NCBI RefSeq assembly: GCF_036858155.1
Contig: NZ_JAAEJX010000006.1
Span: 21,397-85,396 of the forward strand
From: Liberibacter brunswickensis
GTDB lineage: Bacteria > Pseudomonadota > Alphaproteobacteria > Rhizobiales > Rhizobiaceae
Length of the DNA: 64,000 nt
Direction: 5' to 3'
In this document: positions 1-8,833 of the stretch, piece by piece
Position numbering within the stretch: position 1 is the first letter of the stretch
How the letters are laid out: each line of letters starts with the position of its first letter
The notes under the pieces: model-generated
What the model was told of the DNA's origin: nothing
Seen by the model: only the letters and a program-made list of their open reading frames with translations
Database searches by the model: none
Program-made: the position numbers and the translations under genes

Positions 1-675
1 AAGAGCCTGTGTCATGTAATGAGCTCGTTGCTTAGCAACAATAGCAGAATCAAGCATTTGCACAGAAATTACAGACGGACAAGCTAAAGCTATATGTAGT
101 GCTATCTGATCTCCTATAGAACAAATAGCTTTCTTATCTTTTGCAGAAGACTGTAGAGCCACAAGAACACCAATCTTACCTAAATCATCAGAAGGAGAAG
201 GGTGAACATAAGATGATATAACACCTCCTGGAGCACAAAGAACAGCAGCTCTCCTCAATTTAATGCACTCCCCAGTAATAGCAATAAAATTATTAATTTT
301 ATCCTCTACAGTAACTCCACTATGGTCGAATGGCTCTGCAAGAACATTACTTAAAGAACCATCTGTTGAAAGAGTAACCTTTGCAATCTTGGAAACAAGA
401 CTTTTAAAATCAGCGTTTTGTGCCAGACTATCAGTCTCAACATTGACCTCTACAATAGCTGATTTTTCAAAACCATCTCGAGCAATTCCTACAACACCCT
501 CTAAAGGATTCCTATCTTCTCTTTTTTTAGCTGCTACTGCCCCTTTAGAATTTAAAATTTCAGTTGCCAACTTACTATCACCTTTAGCTTCCAGCAACGC
601 ATTCTTGCAATCCATAATTCCAGCACCAGTTTTATCACGCAACTGTTTTACAGCAATAGCATCTATTTTAATCAT
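1..675 (-). CDS. tsf: Elongation factor Ts, 3' end cut by window edge
   Basis: EF-Ts is the cytoplasmic guanine-nucleotide exchange factor that recycles EF-Tu during translation. Reading the minus strand from the ATG at 675 gives an open frame of 225 codons that runs off the left edge without a stop. The protein opens with the UBA-like N-terminal region (KQLRDKTGAGIMDCKNALLE), then the VEVNVETD segment that contacts EF-Tu. Family members are usually about 290-310 residues, so roughly a quarter is outside the window. The SD-like AGGAGA lies just upstream of the start. It follows rpsB on the same strand with a 22-base gap, the usual rpsB-tsf operon. Identification is secure. Confidence 0.95.
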   Translation of the reverse strand, partial: MIKIDAIAVKQLRDKTGAGIMDCKNALLEAKGDSKLATEILNSKGAVAAKKREDRNPLEGVVGIARDGFEKSAIVEVNVETDSLAQNADFKSLVSKIAKVTLSTDGSLSNVLAEPFDHSGVTVEDKINNFIAITGECIKLRRAAVLCAPGGVISSYVHPSPSDDLGKIGVLVALQSSAKDKKAICSIGDQIALHIALACPSVISVQMLDSAIVAKQRAHYMTQAL

Positions 676-697
676 CAAAAATAATTCTCCTAATACA

Positions 698-1522
698 TCA
701 ATCTACTAATTCAGGCACAACATAAACTTCTTTATTATTATCAAATTCTAAATCTTTAGATTCTTGTACATCTTCTTTTTCTAAATGTACTTCAGGATTA
801 TCTGAAGACTTAGTATCTCCACCCATATAACTATGTTGTCGAGCAATACCATCAATAGCAGCTGAAGCTACAAGATCGCAAAACAACGCAATAGATCTCG
901 AAGAATCATCGTTCCCTGGGATAACATAATCTATCAAATCAGGATCGCTATTGGTATCGACTACCGCCACTATAGGTATACGTAAGCGACGAGCCTCTTT
1001 AATAGCAAGCTTCTCTCGATTTGTGTCTATTATAAACATCAAATCAGGCAATCCTCCCATATCACGAATACCATCTAAAGCCCTTTTTAGCTTGTCACGA
1101 TGACGTTCAATATTCAAACGTTCTTTTTTGGTAAATCCATGGTTTTCTTTATTTAGGGTATCATCTAAATTTCTTAATGTCTGAATGGATTGAGAGACAG
1201 TCTTCCAATTGGTAATCATTCCACCCAACCACTTAGAATTTACACAATACTGTGCAGAACGTTTAGCAGCTTCCATAACACAATCAGAAGCCTGAGGCTT
1301 TGTAGCTACAAATAGAATACGACCACCTCGTGCTACAGTATCAGAAACAACTTGCAAAGCCTTATAAAGCATAGGCATTGTCTGAGAAAGGTCTATAATA
1401 TGCGTGCCATTACGCTTACAAAAGATATAATTTCCCATCTTAGGATTCCATAAAAAATCCCTATGACCAAATTGTACTCCTGCCTCTAGTAATTGTTGTA
1501 TAGTAAACTTTGGAATAGCCAT
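698..1522 (-). CDS. rpsB: 30S ribosomal protein S2
   Basis: S2 is a structural protein of the small ribosomal subunit that binds near the head-body junction and helps recruit S1. The 274-residue product starts MAIPKFTIQQLLEAGVQFGH, the typical S2 opening, and contains the MGGLPDLMFIID segment. An upstream in-frame codon at 1582 would add 20 residues without family support, so the ATG at 1522 is chosen; AAAGGA precedes it. The C-terminal tail after about residue 235 is acidic and poorly conserved (rich in Glu and Asp), a feature of rhizobial S2 proteins. First gene of the rpsB-tsf operon. Identification is secure. Confidence 0.96.
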   Translation of the reverse strand: MAIPKFTIQQLLEAGVQFGHRDFLWNPKMGNYIFCKRNGTHIIDLSQTMPMLYKALQVVSDTVARGGRILFVATKPQASDCVMEAAKRSAQYCVNSKWLGGMITNWKTVSQSIQTLRNLDDTLNKENHGFTKKERLNIERHRDKLKRALDGIRDMGGLPDLMFIIDTNREKLAIKEARRLRIPIVAVVDTNSDPDLIDYVIPGNDDSSRSIALFCDLVASAAIDGIARQHSYMGGDTKSSDNPEVHLEKEDVQESKDLEFDNNKEVYVVPELVD

Positions 1523-1885
1523 AATAAAAAAATCCTTTGTTATCCGGTTTGTCCTCCGCAAAACGTGAATCAAGATGCCCAAACATCATGCCACCGGAAA
1601 AGTTGTCAACTAAGTTAACTACTTACTTTTGCGTGCGAAATATATAATACTTAATATGAGATACACTCGACTCAATATAAAATCAAGATAATCCCTTGAC
1701 ATTGTTATAAATTGCTTAATTTTTTTCTTAATATCGTAAACATGAAGATTTAAAAACCTTTTCTCTTTTCAGAAAGATAATAAAATGTTATGGTGTATAT
1801 GGTATGCCTTTAGAAGATCAAGTTTAGCAAAATAAAAGCTAAGATAAATTCGTTAGAATCATGTGCTTTCAAGGGACATAAATTT
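1523..1885. other. Divergent spacer between rpsB and the HIT gene
   Basis: This AT-rich spacer separates two divergent transcription units. Besides the rpsB promoter candidate it has a plus-strand TTGACA at 1696-1701 that could drive the HIT-dapD-dapE side, but no convincing -10 at proper spacing. A short frame starting at 1803 stops after seven codons. No RNA gene or further CDS was seen. Confidence 0.4.
1582..1609 (-). promoter_or_regulatory. Candidate promoter for rpsB-tsf
   Basis: On the minus strand a perfect TTGACA (-35) lies at 1609-1604. About 16 bases downstream is GATGTT at 1587-1582, a weak -10 match. It sits about 60 bases upstream of the rpsB start. The -35 is clear; the -10 is uncertain. 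Confidence 0.35.
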
Positions 1886-2383
1886 ATGAAAGAAAAATGT
1901 TCAGTTAAGTACGATGATAAAAATATTTTCATCAAAATCATACGCAATGAAATAAACGCATGTCGAGTATATGAAGACGAAATATTAATTGCTATAATGG
2001 ATATTATGCCCCATAATCCTGGACATGTATTAGTTATTCCAAAATCTCGTATAATAGATATTTTTGAAGCTCCTACAAGTATTCTTTCACATATAATACT
2101 CGTTGTAAAAAAAATTGCGATAGCTTGCAAGAAATCATTGCAAGCAGATGGAATTCAGATTTTGCAATTCAATGGAAATTCTGCTGGACAAACAATTCCA
2201 CATTTGCATTTTCATATCATTCCATGCAAAAAGGGAGACGGTATACTGCTCGGTAGTAACATGCACTCAGCACAAAAAACAGAAACTCTGGAAAATTTAG
2301 AGCTTAATGCAAAAAAGATTCGTAAAGAACTGCAAACTTCTCAAGAAACAGTGAGTGATAAAAATGACAAATGTTGTTGCTAA
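1886..2383 (+). CDS. HIT family nucleotide-binding protein
   Basis: HIT (histidine triad) proteins are small cytoplasmic nucleotide hydrolases or transferases acting on AMP-linked substrates such as adenosine phosphoramidates. The 165-residue product has the signature H-x-H-x-H at residues 106, 108 and 110 (PHLHFHIIP). It also has the conserved MDIMPHNPGHVLVIPK segment at about 39-53 and FIKIIRNEI near the N-terminus. The start ATG is preceded by AAGGGAC. The C-terminal 30 residues are charged, end in CCC, and are not part of the fold. The exact substrate cannot be told from the sequence. It is the first plus-strand gene ahead of dapD. Confidence 0.9.
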   Translation: MKEKCSVKYDDKNIFIKIIRNEINACRVYEDEILIAIMDIMPHNPGHVLVIPKSRIIDIFEAPTSILSHIILVVKKIAIACKKSLQADGIQILQFNGNSAGQTIPHLHFHIIPCKKGDGILLGSNMHSAQKTETLENLELNAKKIRKELQTSQETVSDKNDKCCC

Positions 2384-2462
2384 AAGGTACTTTCTTTTAA
2401 TATTTTAAACCTTTATCTTAAATTTTTTGATACAACTTTTATTTCTTGATGGAGAATTTCCT

Positions 2463-3317
2463 ATGAATAAAATTCACATTATTCAATTAGAGAATACAAT
2501 AAATTCTTTCTTTGAAAATAGTAATTCTAAAAATCATTCAATCCCTAAAGATGTAAAAGATGCCGTCCAATCTACTTTGAATCTATTAGATAAAGGCATT
2601 ATACGAGTTGCATCACTGAATAACGGTCACTGGACAACACATCAATGGATAAAAAAAACTATTTTGTTATCTTTCCAAATTAACTCTACAGAAATAATTT
2701 CTAACGGGAATGGATATTCGACATGGTGGGATAAAATACCTGGAAAATTTGAAAAATGGACACAACAAGATTTTGAAAAACATAACTTTCGTACAGTTCC
2801 CGGAACTATAGTTCGTCATTCCTCATATATAGCTCCTAGAACTGTATTGATGCCATCTTTTATTAATGTAGGTGCCTATATTGATGAAGGAAGCATGATA
2901 GATGCCTGGGCAACAATAGGATCCTGTGCTCAAATTGGGAAAAATGTCCATATTTCAGGAGGAGTTGGAATCGGTGGAGTACTTGAGCCAATTCAAGCAG
3001 GCCCAACTATTGTAGAAGACAACTGTTTCATTGGAGCTCGTTCCGAAATAGTAGAAGGATGTATAATTCGTGAAGGATCTGTTCTTGGAATGGGAGTGTT
3101 TATTGGAAAATCCACCAAAATTATAGACCGTAATACTGGGATAATTACTTATGGTGAAGTACCTCCATATTCTGTCGTTGTTCCAGGAAGTTATCAAGGG
3201 AAAAGTTTGAAAAAAAATATAGTGGAACCAAATATCTATTGCGCAGTTATCATTAAAAAAGTAGATGAGAAAACTAGATCTAAGACCAGTATAAATACAT
3301 TATTACGAGATTATTAA
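2463..3317 (+). CDS. dapD: 2,3,4,5-tetrahydropyridine-2,6-dicarboxylate N-succinyltransferase
   Basis: DapD transfers succinyl from succinyl-CoA to tetrahydrodipicolinate in the succinylase route to meso-diaminopimelate and lysine. The 284-residue protein has an N-terminal helical domain, then a left-handed beta-helix of hexapeptide repeats from about residue 130 to 235 (IGSCAQIGKNVHISGGVGIGG and following turns). It ends with the short C-terminal arm typical of the family. The ATG at 2463 is preferred over an in-frame codon 36 bases upstream because GGAGAA lies six bases ahead of it and the length then fits the family. It is followed 22 bases later by dapE, the enzyme two steps on in the same pathway. 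Confidence 0.95.
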   Translation: MNKIHIIQLENTINSFFENSNSKNHSIPKDVKDAVQSTLNLLDKGIIRVASLNNGHWTTHQWIKKTILLSFQINSTEIISNGNGYSTWWDKIPGKFEKWTQQDFEKHNFRTVPGTIVRHSSYIAPRTVLMPSFINVGAYIDEGSMIDAWATIGSCAQIGKNVHISGGVGIGGVLEPIQAGPTIVEDNCFIGARSEIVEGCIIREGSVLGMGVFIGKSTKIIDRNTGIITYGEVPPYSVVVPGSYQGKSLKKNIVEPNIYCAVIIKKVDEKTRSKTSINTLLRDY

Positions 3318-3339
3318 TAATATTTAACATTTTTGCATA

Positions 3340-4509
3340 ATGTCCCAAAATTACCTGACATATCTCATAAAATTAATAGAATGCCCTTCGATAACTCCAA
3401 AAGATGAAGGAGCAATTTCCATATTAATAAATGCTTTAAAACCACTTGGTTTTGTTATTGAAGAAAAATATTTTCAAACAGAAAAAACTCAAGTAGTTAA
3501 AAATCTTTATGCTCGTTTTGGAACAAAAAAACCCCATTTAATGTTTGCTGGACATGTAGATGTTGTACCTCCTGGCAATTTGAATCATTGGAAACATTCG
3601 CCTTTTTCTGCCACCATTATAGAAAATAGAATATATGGACGCGGAACTGTTGATATGAAAGGCAGTATAGCTTGTTTTATAGCTGCTATTTCTCGTTTTA
3701 TTACAAAACACAAAAATTTCGGATCTATTTCAATGTTACTTACCTCAGATGAAGAAGGACCTGCAATAAATGGAACAAGAAAGATGCTTTCATGGATCAA
3801 AAAAAAAGGAGAAAAGTGGGATGCATGTATAGTAGGAGAGCCAACATGCACAAACATATTAGGTGATACAATAAAAATAGGACGCCGAGGAAGCCTTTCA
3901 GGAGAAATCACAATTCATGGAAAACAAGGCCATGTAGCATATCCACATTTAACAGAGAATCCCATAAGAGGACTTATACCATTATTACATCAATTAACTA
4001 ATATAAAATTCGATTCTGGCAATGATGCTTTTATCCCAACAAATTTAGAAGTAACAACAATAGACGTAGGAAACTACACGAAAAATTTAATCCCCGCACA
4101 AGTAAAAATATCTTTTAACGTACGCTTTAACAAGTTATGGAATGAAGAAACATTAAAAGAAGAAATTAAAATTCGTATAACAAAGGGAATCGAGAGTGTA
4201 CCAAAACTATCTCATAGTGTACATTTTTTATCTCCTGTTTCTCCCGTTTTTTTAACAAATGATAAAAAACTAATATCTATATTAAGCAAAAGCATTTATA
4301 ATGTTACAGAGAAAACCCCTATGCTCTCTACTTCTGGAGGAACATCTGATGCACGTTTTATAAAAAATTATTGTCCCGTAATCGAATTTGGACTTGTAGG
4401 AAAAACAATGCATGCTGTAGATGAAAACACATCTATCCAAGATCTTGAAGATTTAACATGCATATATGAAAAATTTTTGTATAACTGGTTTATAGATACC
4501 AATAAATAA
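3340..4509 (+). CDS. dapE: Succinyl-diaminopimelate desuccinylase
   Basis: DapE is an M20-type dizinc hydrolase that removes succinate from N-succinyl-LL-diaminopimelate, giving LL-DAP for lysine and peptidoglycan. All expected ligands are visible in the 389-residue protein: H72 and D74 in FAGHVDVVPPG, D105 in GRGTVDMKGS, the catalytic pair E138-E139 in TSDEEGPA, E167 in VGEPT, and a C-terminal His in GLVGKTMHAVDE. The STSGGTSDARF loop near residue 330 is the dimerisation/active-site segment. No strong ribosome binding site is seen. It follows dapD closely and probably shares its transcript. Complete and apparently functional. Confidence 0.95.
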   Translation: MSQNYLTYLIKLIECPSITPKDEGAISILINALKPLGFVIEEKYFQTEKTQVVKNLYARFGTKKPHLMFAGHVDVVPPGNLNHWKHSPFSATIIENRIYGRGTVDMKGSIACFIAAISRFITKHKNFGSISMLLTSDEEGPAINGTRKMLSWIKKKGEKWDACIVGEPTCTNILGDTIKIGRRGSLSGEITIHGKQGHVAYPHLTENPIRGLIPLLHQLTNIKFDSGNDAFIPTNLEVTTIDVGNYTKNLIPAQVKISFNVRFNKLWNEETLKEEIKIRITKGIESVPKLSHSVHFLSPVSPVFLTNDKKLISILSKSIYNVTEKTPMLSTSGGTSDARFIKNYCPVIEFGLVGKTMHAVDENTSIQDLEDLTCIYEKFLYNWFIDTNK

Positions 4510-4661
4510 AATTAAATTTTTTTATGCTAAAAGAGTAAAATTTCATTTTTATATTTCAATGATATATATAAAAAAACAGACCCAATCCTTTGATGTTTTT
4601 TTATTGTTCACGACGAAAATAATTTTTGAGATAGATACCTAAATATAAAAAGTATTTTACT

Positions 4662-5111
4662 TTATATCTTAGAATTTGACACACGATTTCTACGACCGCG
4701 TCCAAGACCCATATTCTTAGCAAGTTTAGAACGGGTAGTCGCATATTCCCTAGAAACCATTGGATAATCACTAGATAAATTCCATTTAATACGATACTCA
4801 TCAGGAGTCATATTATGATGTGTCTTCAAATGACGTTTTAAAGACTTGAATTGCATTCCATCTTCTAAACAATACAGACAACCATCTTCTATAGATTTAC
4901 GTATTGGAACGGCTGGTTTAAGCCTTTCAGGTTGCACACTATCTTGACAAGGAGAACTAGAAGTTATTCCCTTAAGAGCAGAGTGTACATCCGTAATAAG
5001 CCCCCCGATATCATCCATAGGAACAACATGGTTACCCACATATGCGGCAACTATATCAACAGTCAATTCAAGGAATTTATCAGAACTATCAAAAATAGTA
5101 TCATCATCCAT
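4662..5111 (-). CDS. MucR/Ros family zinc-finger transcriptional regulator
   Basis: Ros/MucR proteins are rhizobial DNA-binding regulators of surface polysaccharide, motility and virulence genes. The 149-residue product has the conserved N-terminal oligomerisation region (ELTVDIVAAYVGNHVVP, about 15-31). A DNA-binding domain follows with C81, H94 and H98/H99 (FKSLKRHLKTHH), then PDEYRIKWNL and the tail SKLAKNMGLGRGRR. The usual second Cys is replaced by Asp84 (CLEDG), as in MucR relatives of the C-x2-D type. The ATG at 5111 is chosen because GAGGGG precedes it and the family starts there; an upstream in-frame codon adds 21 unsupported residues. It stands alone, facing dapE. Targets cannot be read from the window. 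Confidence 0.9.
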   Translation of the reverse strand: MDDDTIFDSSDKFLELTVDIVAAYVGNHVVPMDDIGGLITDVHSALKGITSSSPCQDSVQPERLKPAVPIRKSIEDGCLYCLEDGMQFKSLKRHLKTHHNMTPDEYRIKWNLSSDYPMVSREYATTRSKLAKNMGLGRGRRNRVSNSKI

Positions 5112-5673
5112 ATATAAAGCTACCCCTCTATTTGTATGGCATATATCTTCTCTACGTATGACACAGCAAAACATGAATCAAGGAAGATACACACCCAGAT
5201 TTAAATAAAAAGAAAAATAATTTTCATCTACAATTATGAATACTATCACATATCTTTTTAATTTAAAAAGTTATATCAATAAAATGCTTAACAATAACAA
5301 AATCTAAAAATACTTCTTATAATGATAAAAATAGAACTATTATTCTATAATTTTTCAAAAAAATAGTCTCTATTAAAATATTTTATGAAAAATCACTTAT
5401 TACTTTATATACCCTTAATATCTATAATAATCTATACTTAATATATAACAATATTTTCTACTTAAAAATACAATAAGAAACATAAAATATATTATAAATC
5501 ATTTAATTTTTATATATTAAATCAAAAATTTATTTTAATAAAAAAAATAAAATTTTTAATAGAAATGAATAGATAAACCTAATACTTTATACAAAAGAAA
5601 TTATTCCAATTCCAACATATCTATATATAAATAAGTTGAAATAAGATTCAAAAAACCAAAGCAATAATAACAA
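5112..5673. other. Very AT-rich spacer between mucR and pnp
   Basis: About 560 bases without a supported gene. From about 5200 the sequence is almost only A and T, with long runs and imperfect A/T dyads (for example 5524-5557). No ORF with a ribosome binding site, no GC-rich hairpin and no tRNA was found. It probably holds the mucR promoter on its left and the pnp transcript end on its right, but neither could be placed. Confidence 0.5.
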
Positions 5674-7773
5674 TTAAGCAATAAGTTGTCCTGTATTTTG
5701 ATCAACAACCTTCATAGATAATTTAATTTTTCCACGGTCATCAAAACTCAATAATTTTACCCACACAACATCACCTTCTTTAACAACATCACTTGTTTTA
5801 GAAACCCTTTCTGTAGAAAGTTGAGATATATGAACAAGCCCATCACGTGCACCACAAAAATGCACGAAAGCCCCAAAATCCATAACTTTCACTACAGTTC
5901 CTTTATAAATCTTATTAATTTCTGGGACATCCGTTATGGAGCGAATCATTTCACGAGCTGCTTCTATTTCTGAAAGAGAAGAAGATGCTATTTTTATAGT
6001 ACCATCATCATCTATACTAACCTTTGCACCGGTCTGTTCAACTATACCACGTATAACTTTTCCTCCCATGCCAATTACATTTCGTATTTGATCTTGCGGA
6101 ATAGACATAATTTCAACACGTGGAGTAAATTCACCAAGCTGTAACCGGCTTTCTGATAAGACATCTGACATTTCATCAAGAATATGAAGACGACCCTTTT
6201 TCGCTTGCTGCAAAGCAGTCATCATAATTTCTTTGGAGATTCCCCCTATTTTCATATCCATTTGCATTGCAGTAATACCAGAATCTGTTCCTGCAACTTT
6301 GAAGTCCATATGACCAAAATGATCTTCATCTCCCGATATATCAGACAAAACAACAAATTGATCACCTTCTTTCACGAGTCCCATAGCTATTCCAGCAATT
6401 GGCTTAGATATAGGAACTCCAGCATCCATTAACGCTAATGATGATCCACATACCGTCGCCATTGAAGAAGAACCATCAGATTCAGTGATTTCAGATACTA
6501 TACGTATAGTATAAGGAAACTGTGAGGCCTGCGGCAAAATAGGGTGAATAGCACGCCTTGCCAATCTACCATGACCAATTTCACGCCGATTAGGAGCTCC
6601 AATTCTACCAACTTCTCGTACAGCAAAAGGGAAAAAGTTATAGTGCATCATGAAATCATTTCTCTGTGTTCCAGCCAAAGAATCTACATATTGCTCATCT
6701 TCTCTTGTTCCAAGAGTGACAACTACCATCGCCTGAGTATTGCCTCTAGAAAAGAGTGCTGAACCATGCGTCCGCTGTAGAAGACCAACTTGCGAACTAA
6801 TATCACGCACCTTATCAACATCGCGTCCATCCATACGAATACTAGTTTCCATAATACCAGCACGAATAATCTTAGCCTGAATATCTTCAAATAAAGAAAT
6901 AATTTCCCTTTCGCTCCAAGAAAAATTTTCACTACAAAAATGAGAAATCACTTTTTCTTTAAGTTCATCAATCAATTTACAACGCTTAGATTTTTCAATC
7001 ACAAAACAATAAACTTTAAGATCTGCCTCAATCATCTGAGACATTTCCTCTTCTAGTTGTGATAAATCTTTTGAATTTACGGTTATTGGATCTTTTGGAC
7101 ACATCTTTGCAAGCTTGGAAATAGCTTTAATAACAGGCTTACATTTATCATGACCAAACATAATAGCATCAAGCACCACATCTTCTGATAATTGCTTAGC
7201 CTCTAATTCAACCATAAGAACAGCATCTTGAGTACCTGAAACAAAAAGATCAAGGGATCCTTTCTCTCCATCTAAAGGTGGATTCAAAATATATTTTCCA
7301 TCAATATAATCTACTTGAGCACCTACGACAGGACCTTCAAATGGCAACCCTGATAACATTAAAGCAGCAGATGCTGCTATCATACTCACAACATTAGAAC
7401 TATTTTCCAAATCATGCTGAATAACATTAATTATTAACTGTGTTTCATGTTTGAAATTCTTCGAAAACAAAGGCCTAATAGAACGATCAATCATACGAGA
7501 AATCAAAATTTCATGTTCAGTAGGACGTGATTCTCGTCTTAAATATCCTCCTGGAATTTTACCAACAGCATATGTTCTTTCTTGATAATTAACGGTAAAA
7601 GGGAAAAAATCTTGATCCTCTTTAAGTGACCTATCGAAAACAACAGTGGCTAAAACAATAGTCTCCCCATAAGTTGCTAAAACAGATCCATCAGAATTTC
7701 GTGCAATTCTACCGGTTTCTAACTTAAGCGGACGACCAGCCCACTCAATTTCAACTGTATGCACATCAAACAT
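5674..7773 (-). CDS. pnp: Polyribonucleotide nucleotidyltransferase (PNPase)
   Basis: PNPase is the phosphorolytic 3'-5' exoribonuclease of RNA turnover. The 699-residue protein has two RNase PH domains: an N-terminal core-like half starting MFDVHTVEIEW, and a second half with the catalytic motif DFKVAGTDSGITAMQMD. A KH domain with GxxG as GMGG lies at about 555-615, and an S1 domain at about 620-690 (VKVMDFGAFVHF). The ATG at 7773 is preferred: AAGGA lies eight bases upstream, while the codon three triplets earlier overlaps that site. It follows rpsO on the same strand, the classical rpsO-pnp pairing. Confidence 0.97.
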   Translation of the reverse strand: MFDVHTVEIEWAGRPLKLETGRIARNSDGSVLATYGETIVLATVVFDRSLKEDQDFFPFTVNYQERTYAVGKIPGGYLRRESRPTEHEILISRMIDRSIRPLFSKNFKHETQLIINVIQHDLENSSNVVSMIAASAALMLSGLPFEGPVVGAQVDYIDGKYILNPPLDGEKGSLDLFVSGTQDAVLMVELEAKQLSEDVVLDAIMFGHDKCKPVIKAISKLAKMCPKDPITVNSKDLSQLEEEMSQMIEADLKVYCFVIEKSKRCKLIDELKEKVISHFCSENFSWSEREIISLFEDIQAKIIRAGIMETSIRMDGRDVDKVRDISSQVGLLQRTHGSALFSRGNTQAMVVVTLGTREDEQYVDSLAGTQRNDFMMHYNFFPFAVREVGRIGAPNRREIGHGRLARRAIHPILPQASQFPYTIRIVSEITESDGSSSMATVCGSSLALMDAGVPISKPIAGIAMGLVKEGDQFVVLSDISGDEDHFGHMDFKVAGTDSGITAMQMDMKIGGISKEIMMTALQQAKKGRLHILDEMSDVLSESRLQLGEFTPRVEIMSIPQDQIRNVIGMGGKVIRGIVEQTGAKVSIDDDGTIKIASSSLSEIEAAREMIRSITDVPEINKIYKGTVVKVMDFGAFVHFCGARDGLVHISQLSTERVSKTSDVVKEGDVVWVKLLSFDDRGKIKLSMKVVDQNTGQLIA

Positions 7774-7967
7774 ATTACACATCCTTAATTATCAATAACA
7801 CCCAACAGAACAACATCTTTTTTTTAAGAAAAACGTAAAAAACTTTGTAAAAAGAAAATAACTAATCTTATTAATATATGATATCTTAATAAGAGAAAAC
7901 AGCCAAAATGTATTCATTAATGATACAAAATATTGCTAAAATCAAATATACAGTAAAATATAAAAAA

Positions 7968-8237
7968 TTATCGCCGAAGTTTAAGACTTTTAACTATCTT
8001 TTTGTATCTATCTACATATTCTCTTTCAAGATACTTTAAAAGAGAACTTCTTAAAGAAATTAATCTACTAAGCCCCATTTTAGAATCTACATCTTTTTTA
8101 GCATTCTTAAAATGCTCTGTAAGATTAGCTATTCTTTCGCTACAAACCGCAATCTGAACTTCCGGAGAACCAGTATCATTAGCTGACAAAGCATATTCAT
8201 TTATAAGTTCTCTTTTACGTTCCAAAGTTATTGACAT
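7968..8237 (-). CDS. rpsO: 30S ribosomal protein S15
   Basis: S15 is a small ribosomal subunit protein that binds 16S rRNA early in assembly. The product is 89 residues, the standard length. It starts MSITLERKRELI and contains DTGSPEVQIAVCSERIANLTEH and the conserved MGLSRLISLRSSLLKYL helix. The ATG at 8237 is selected over a GTG two codons upstream because AAGGGG is correctly spaced from it. It lies between rbfA and pnp; the truB gene that usually precedes rpsO in proteobacteria is not in the 154-base gap to rbfA. Confidence 0.97.
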   Translation of the reverse strand: MSITLERKRELINEYALSANDTGSPEVQIAVCSERIANLTEHFKNAKKDVDSKMGLSRLISLRSSLLKYLEREYVDRYKKIVKSLKLRR

Positions 8238-8391
8238 AAACACCCCTTATTAAGACATATATAAAACGAGAATATAATTATTCCCGCTTTTTAAAAAACA
8301 AATTAATAACACTTATTGATTTATTAATCTTTTTCCATCTAATAGAAAACTACTTTATCAAGGAAAACACGCTAATCACTCAAAAATATGA

Positions 8392-8781
8392 TTACTTTTC
8401 AAGTTCCACGGAAGATGTTTTCGAAGAACAAATCAACTTATCAAGTTTCCAATAATTCTGCAACGATGTATCATATTTAAAACGAAATTCCGGCGTATAT
8501 CTCAATTTTTTAAGAGATTTACTAATATGGAATCGAATAAACTTAACGTTACGATTTAAAGCAGAAATAATCTTATCAGAAGAAACATCTAGTGGCAAGG
8601 AAACATATACTGTAGCAACCCTTAAATCAATCGACATACATACTTCTGAAATAGATATAACATCTCTATTAATTAAATCATCTAGGAATTCATTTTTGAA
8701 TATAATCCACATCAAGGCAGCACGAATTTCCTCTCCAACACGTAAAGCACGTCTAGAAGATCTTGAACTCCTATCTTTCAA
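8392..8781 (-). CDS. rbfA: Ribosome-binding factor A
   Basis: RbfA is a KH-like factor needed for late maturation of the 30S subunit and 16S rRNA 5'-end processing. The product has the RbfA opening RRALRVGEEIRAALMWII, the ISISEVCMSIDLRVATVYVSL strand and the C-terminal LRYTPEFRFKYD motif. No ATG is available before the conserved core; the first in-frame ATG is inside it. The best start is TTG at 8781, giving 129 residues, with GGGGGGA nine bases upstream; a TTG at 8799 is the alternative. It lies 52 bases after infB in the rimP-nusA-infB-rbfA block. Confidence 0.92.
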   Translation of the reverse strand: MKDRSSRSSRRALRVGEEIRAALMWIIFKNEFLDDLINRDVISISEVCMSIDLRVATVYVSLPLDVSSDKIISALNRNVKFIRFHISKSLKKLRYTPEFRFKYDTSLQNYWKLDKLICSSKTSSVELEK

Positions 8782-8833
8782 AACAACATATCCCCCCAAA
8801 TTACTTAACTTCTTATAAACAAGATATAAATCA

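Noticed and set aside
263..709. Long open frame on the plus strand opposite tsf
   Set aside because: It is antisense to the conserved EF-Ts frame and its translation resembles no protein family.
4649..4663. AAAGTA-TTT-TACTTT dyad at the end of the mucR gene
   Set aside because: It is A/T-rich, short, overlaps the stop codon and lacks a following T run on the mucR strand, so it is not a credible terminator.
5175..5673. Hidden small gene or RNA in the AT-rich spacer before pnp
   Set aside because: All frames are short and lack ribosome binding sites; no GC-containing stem is present.
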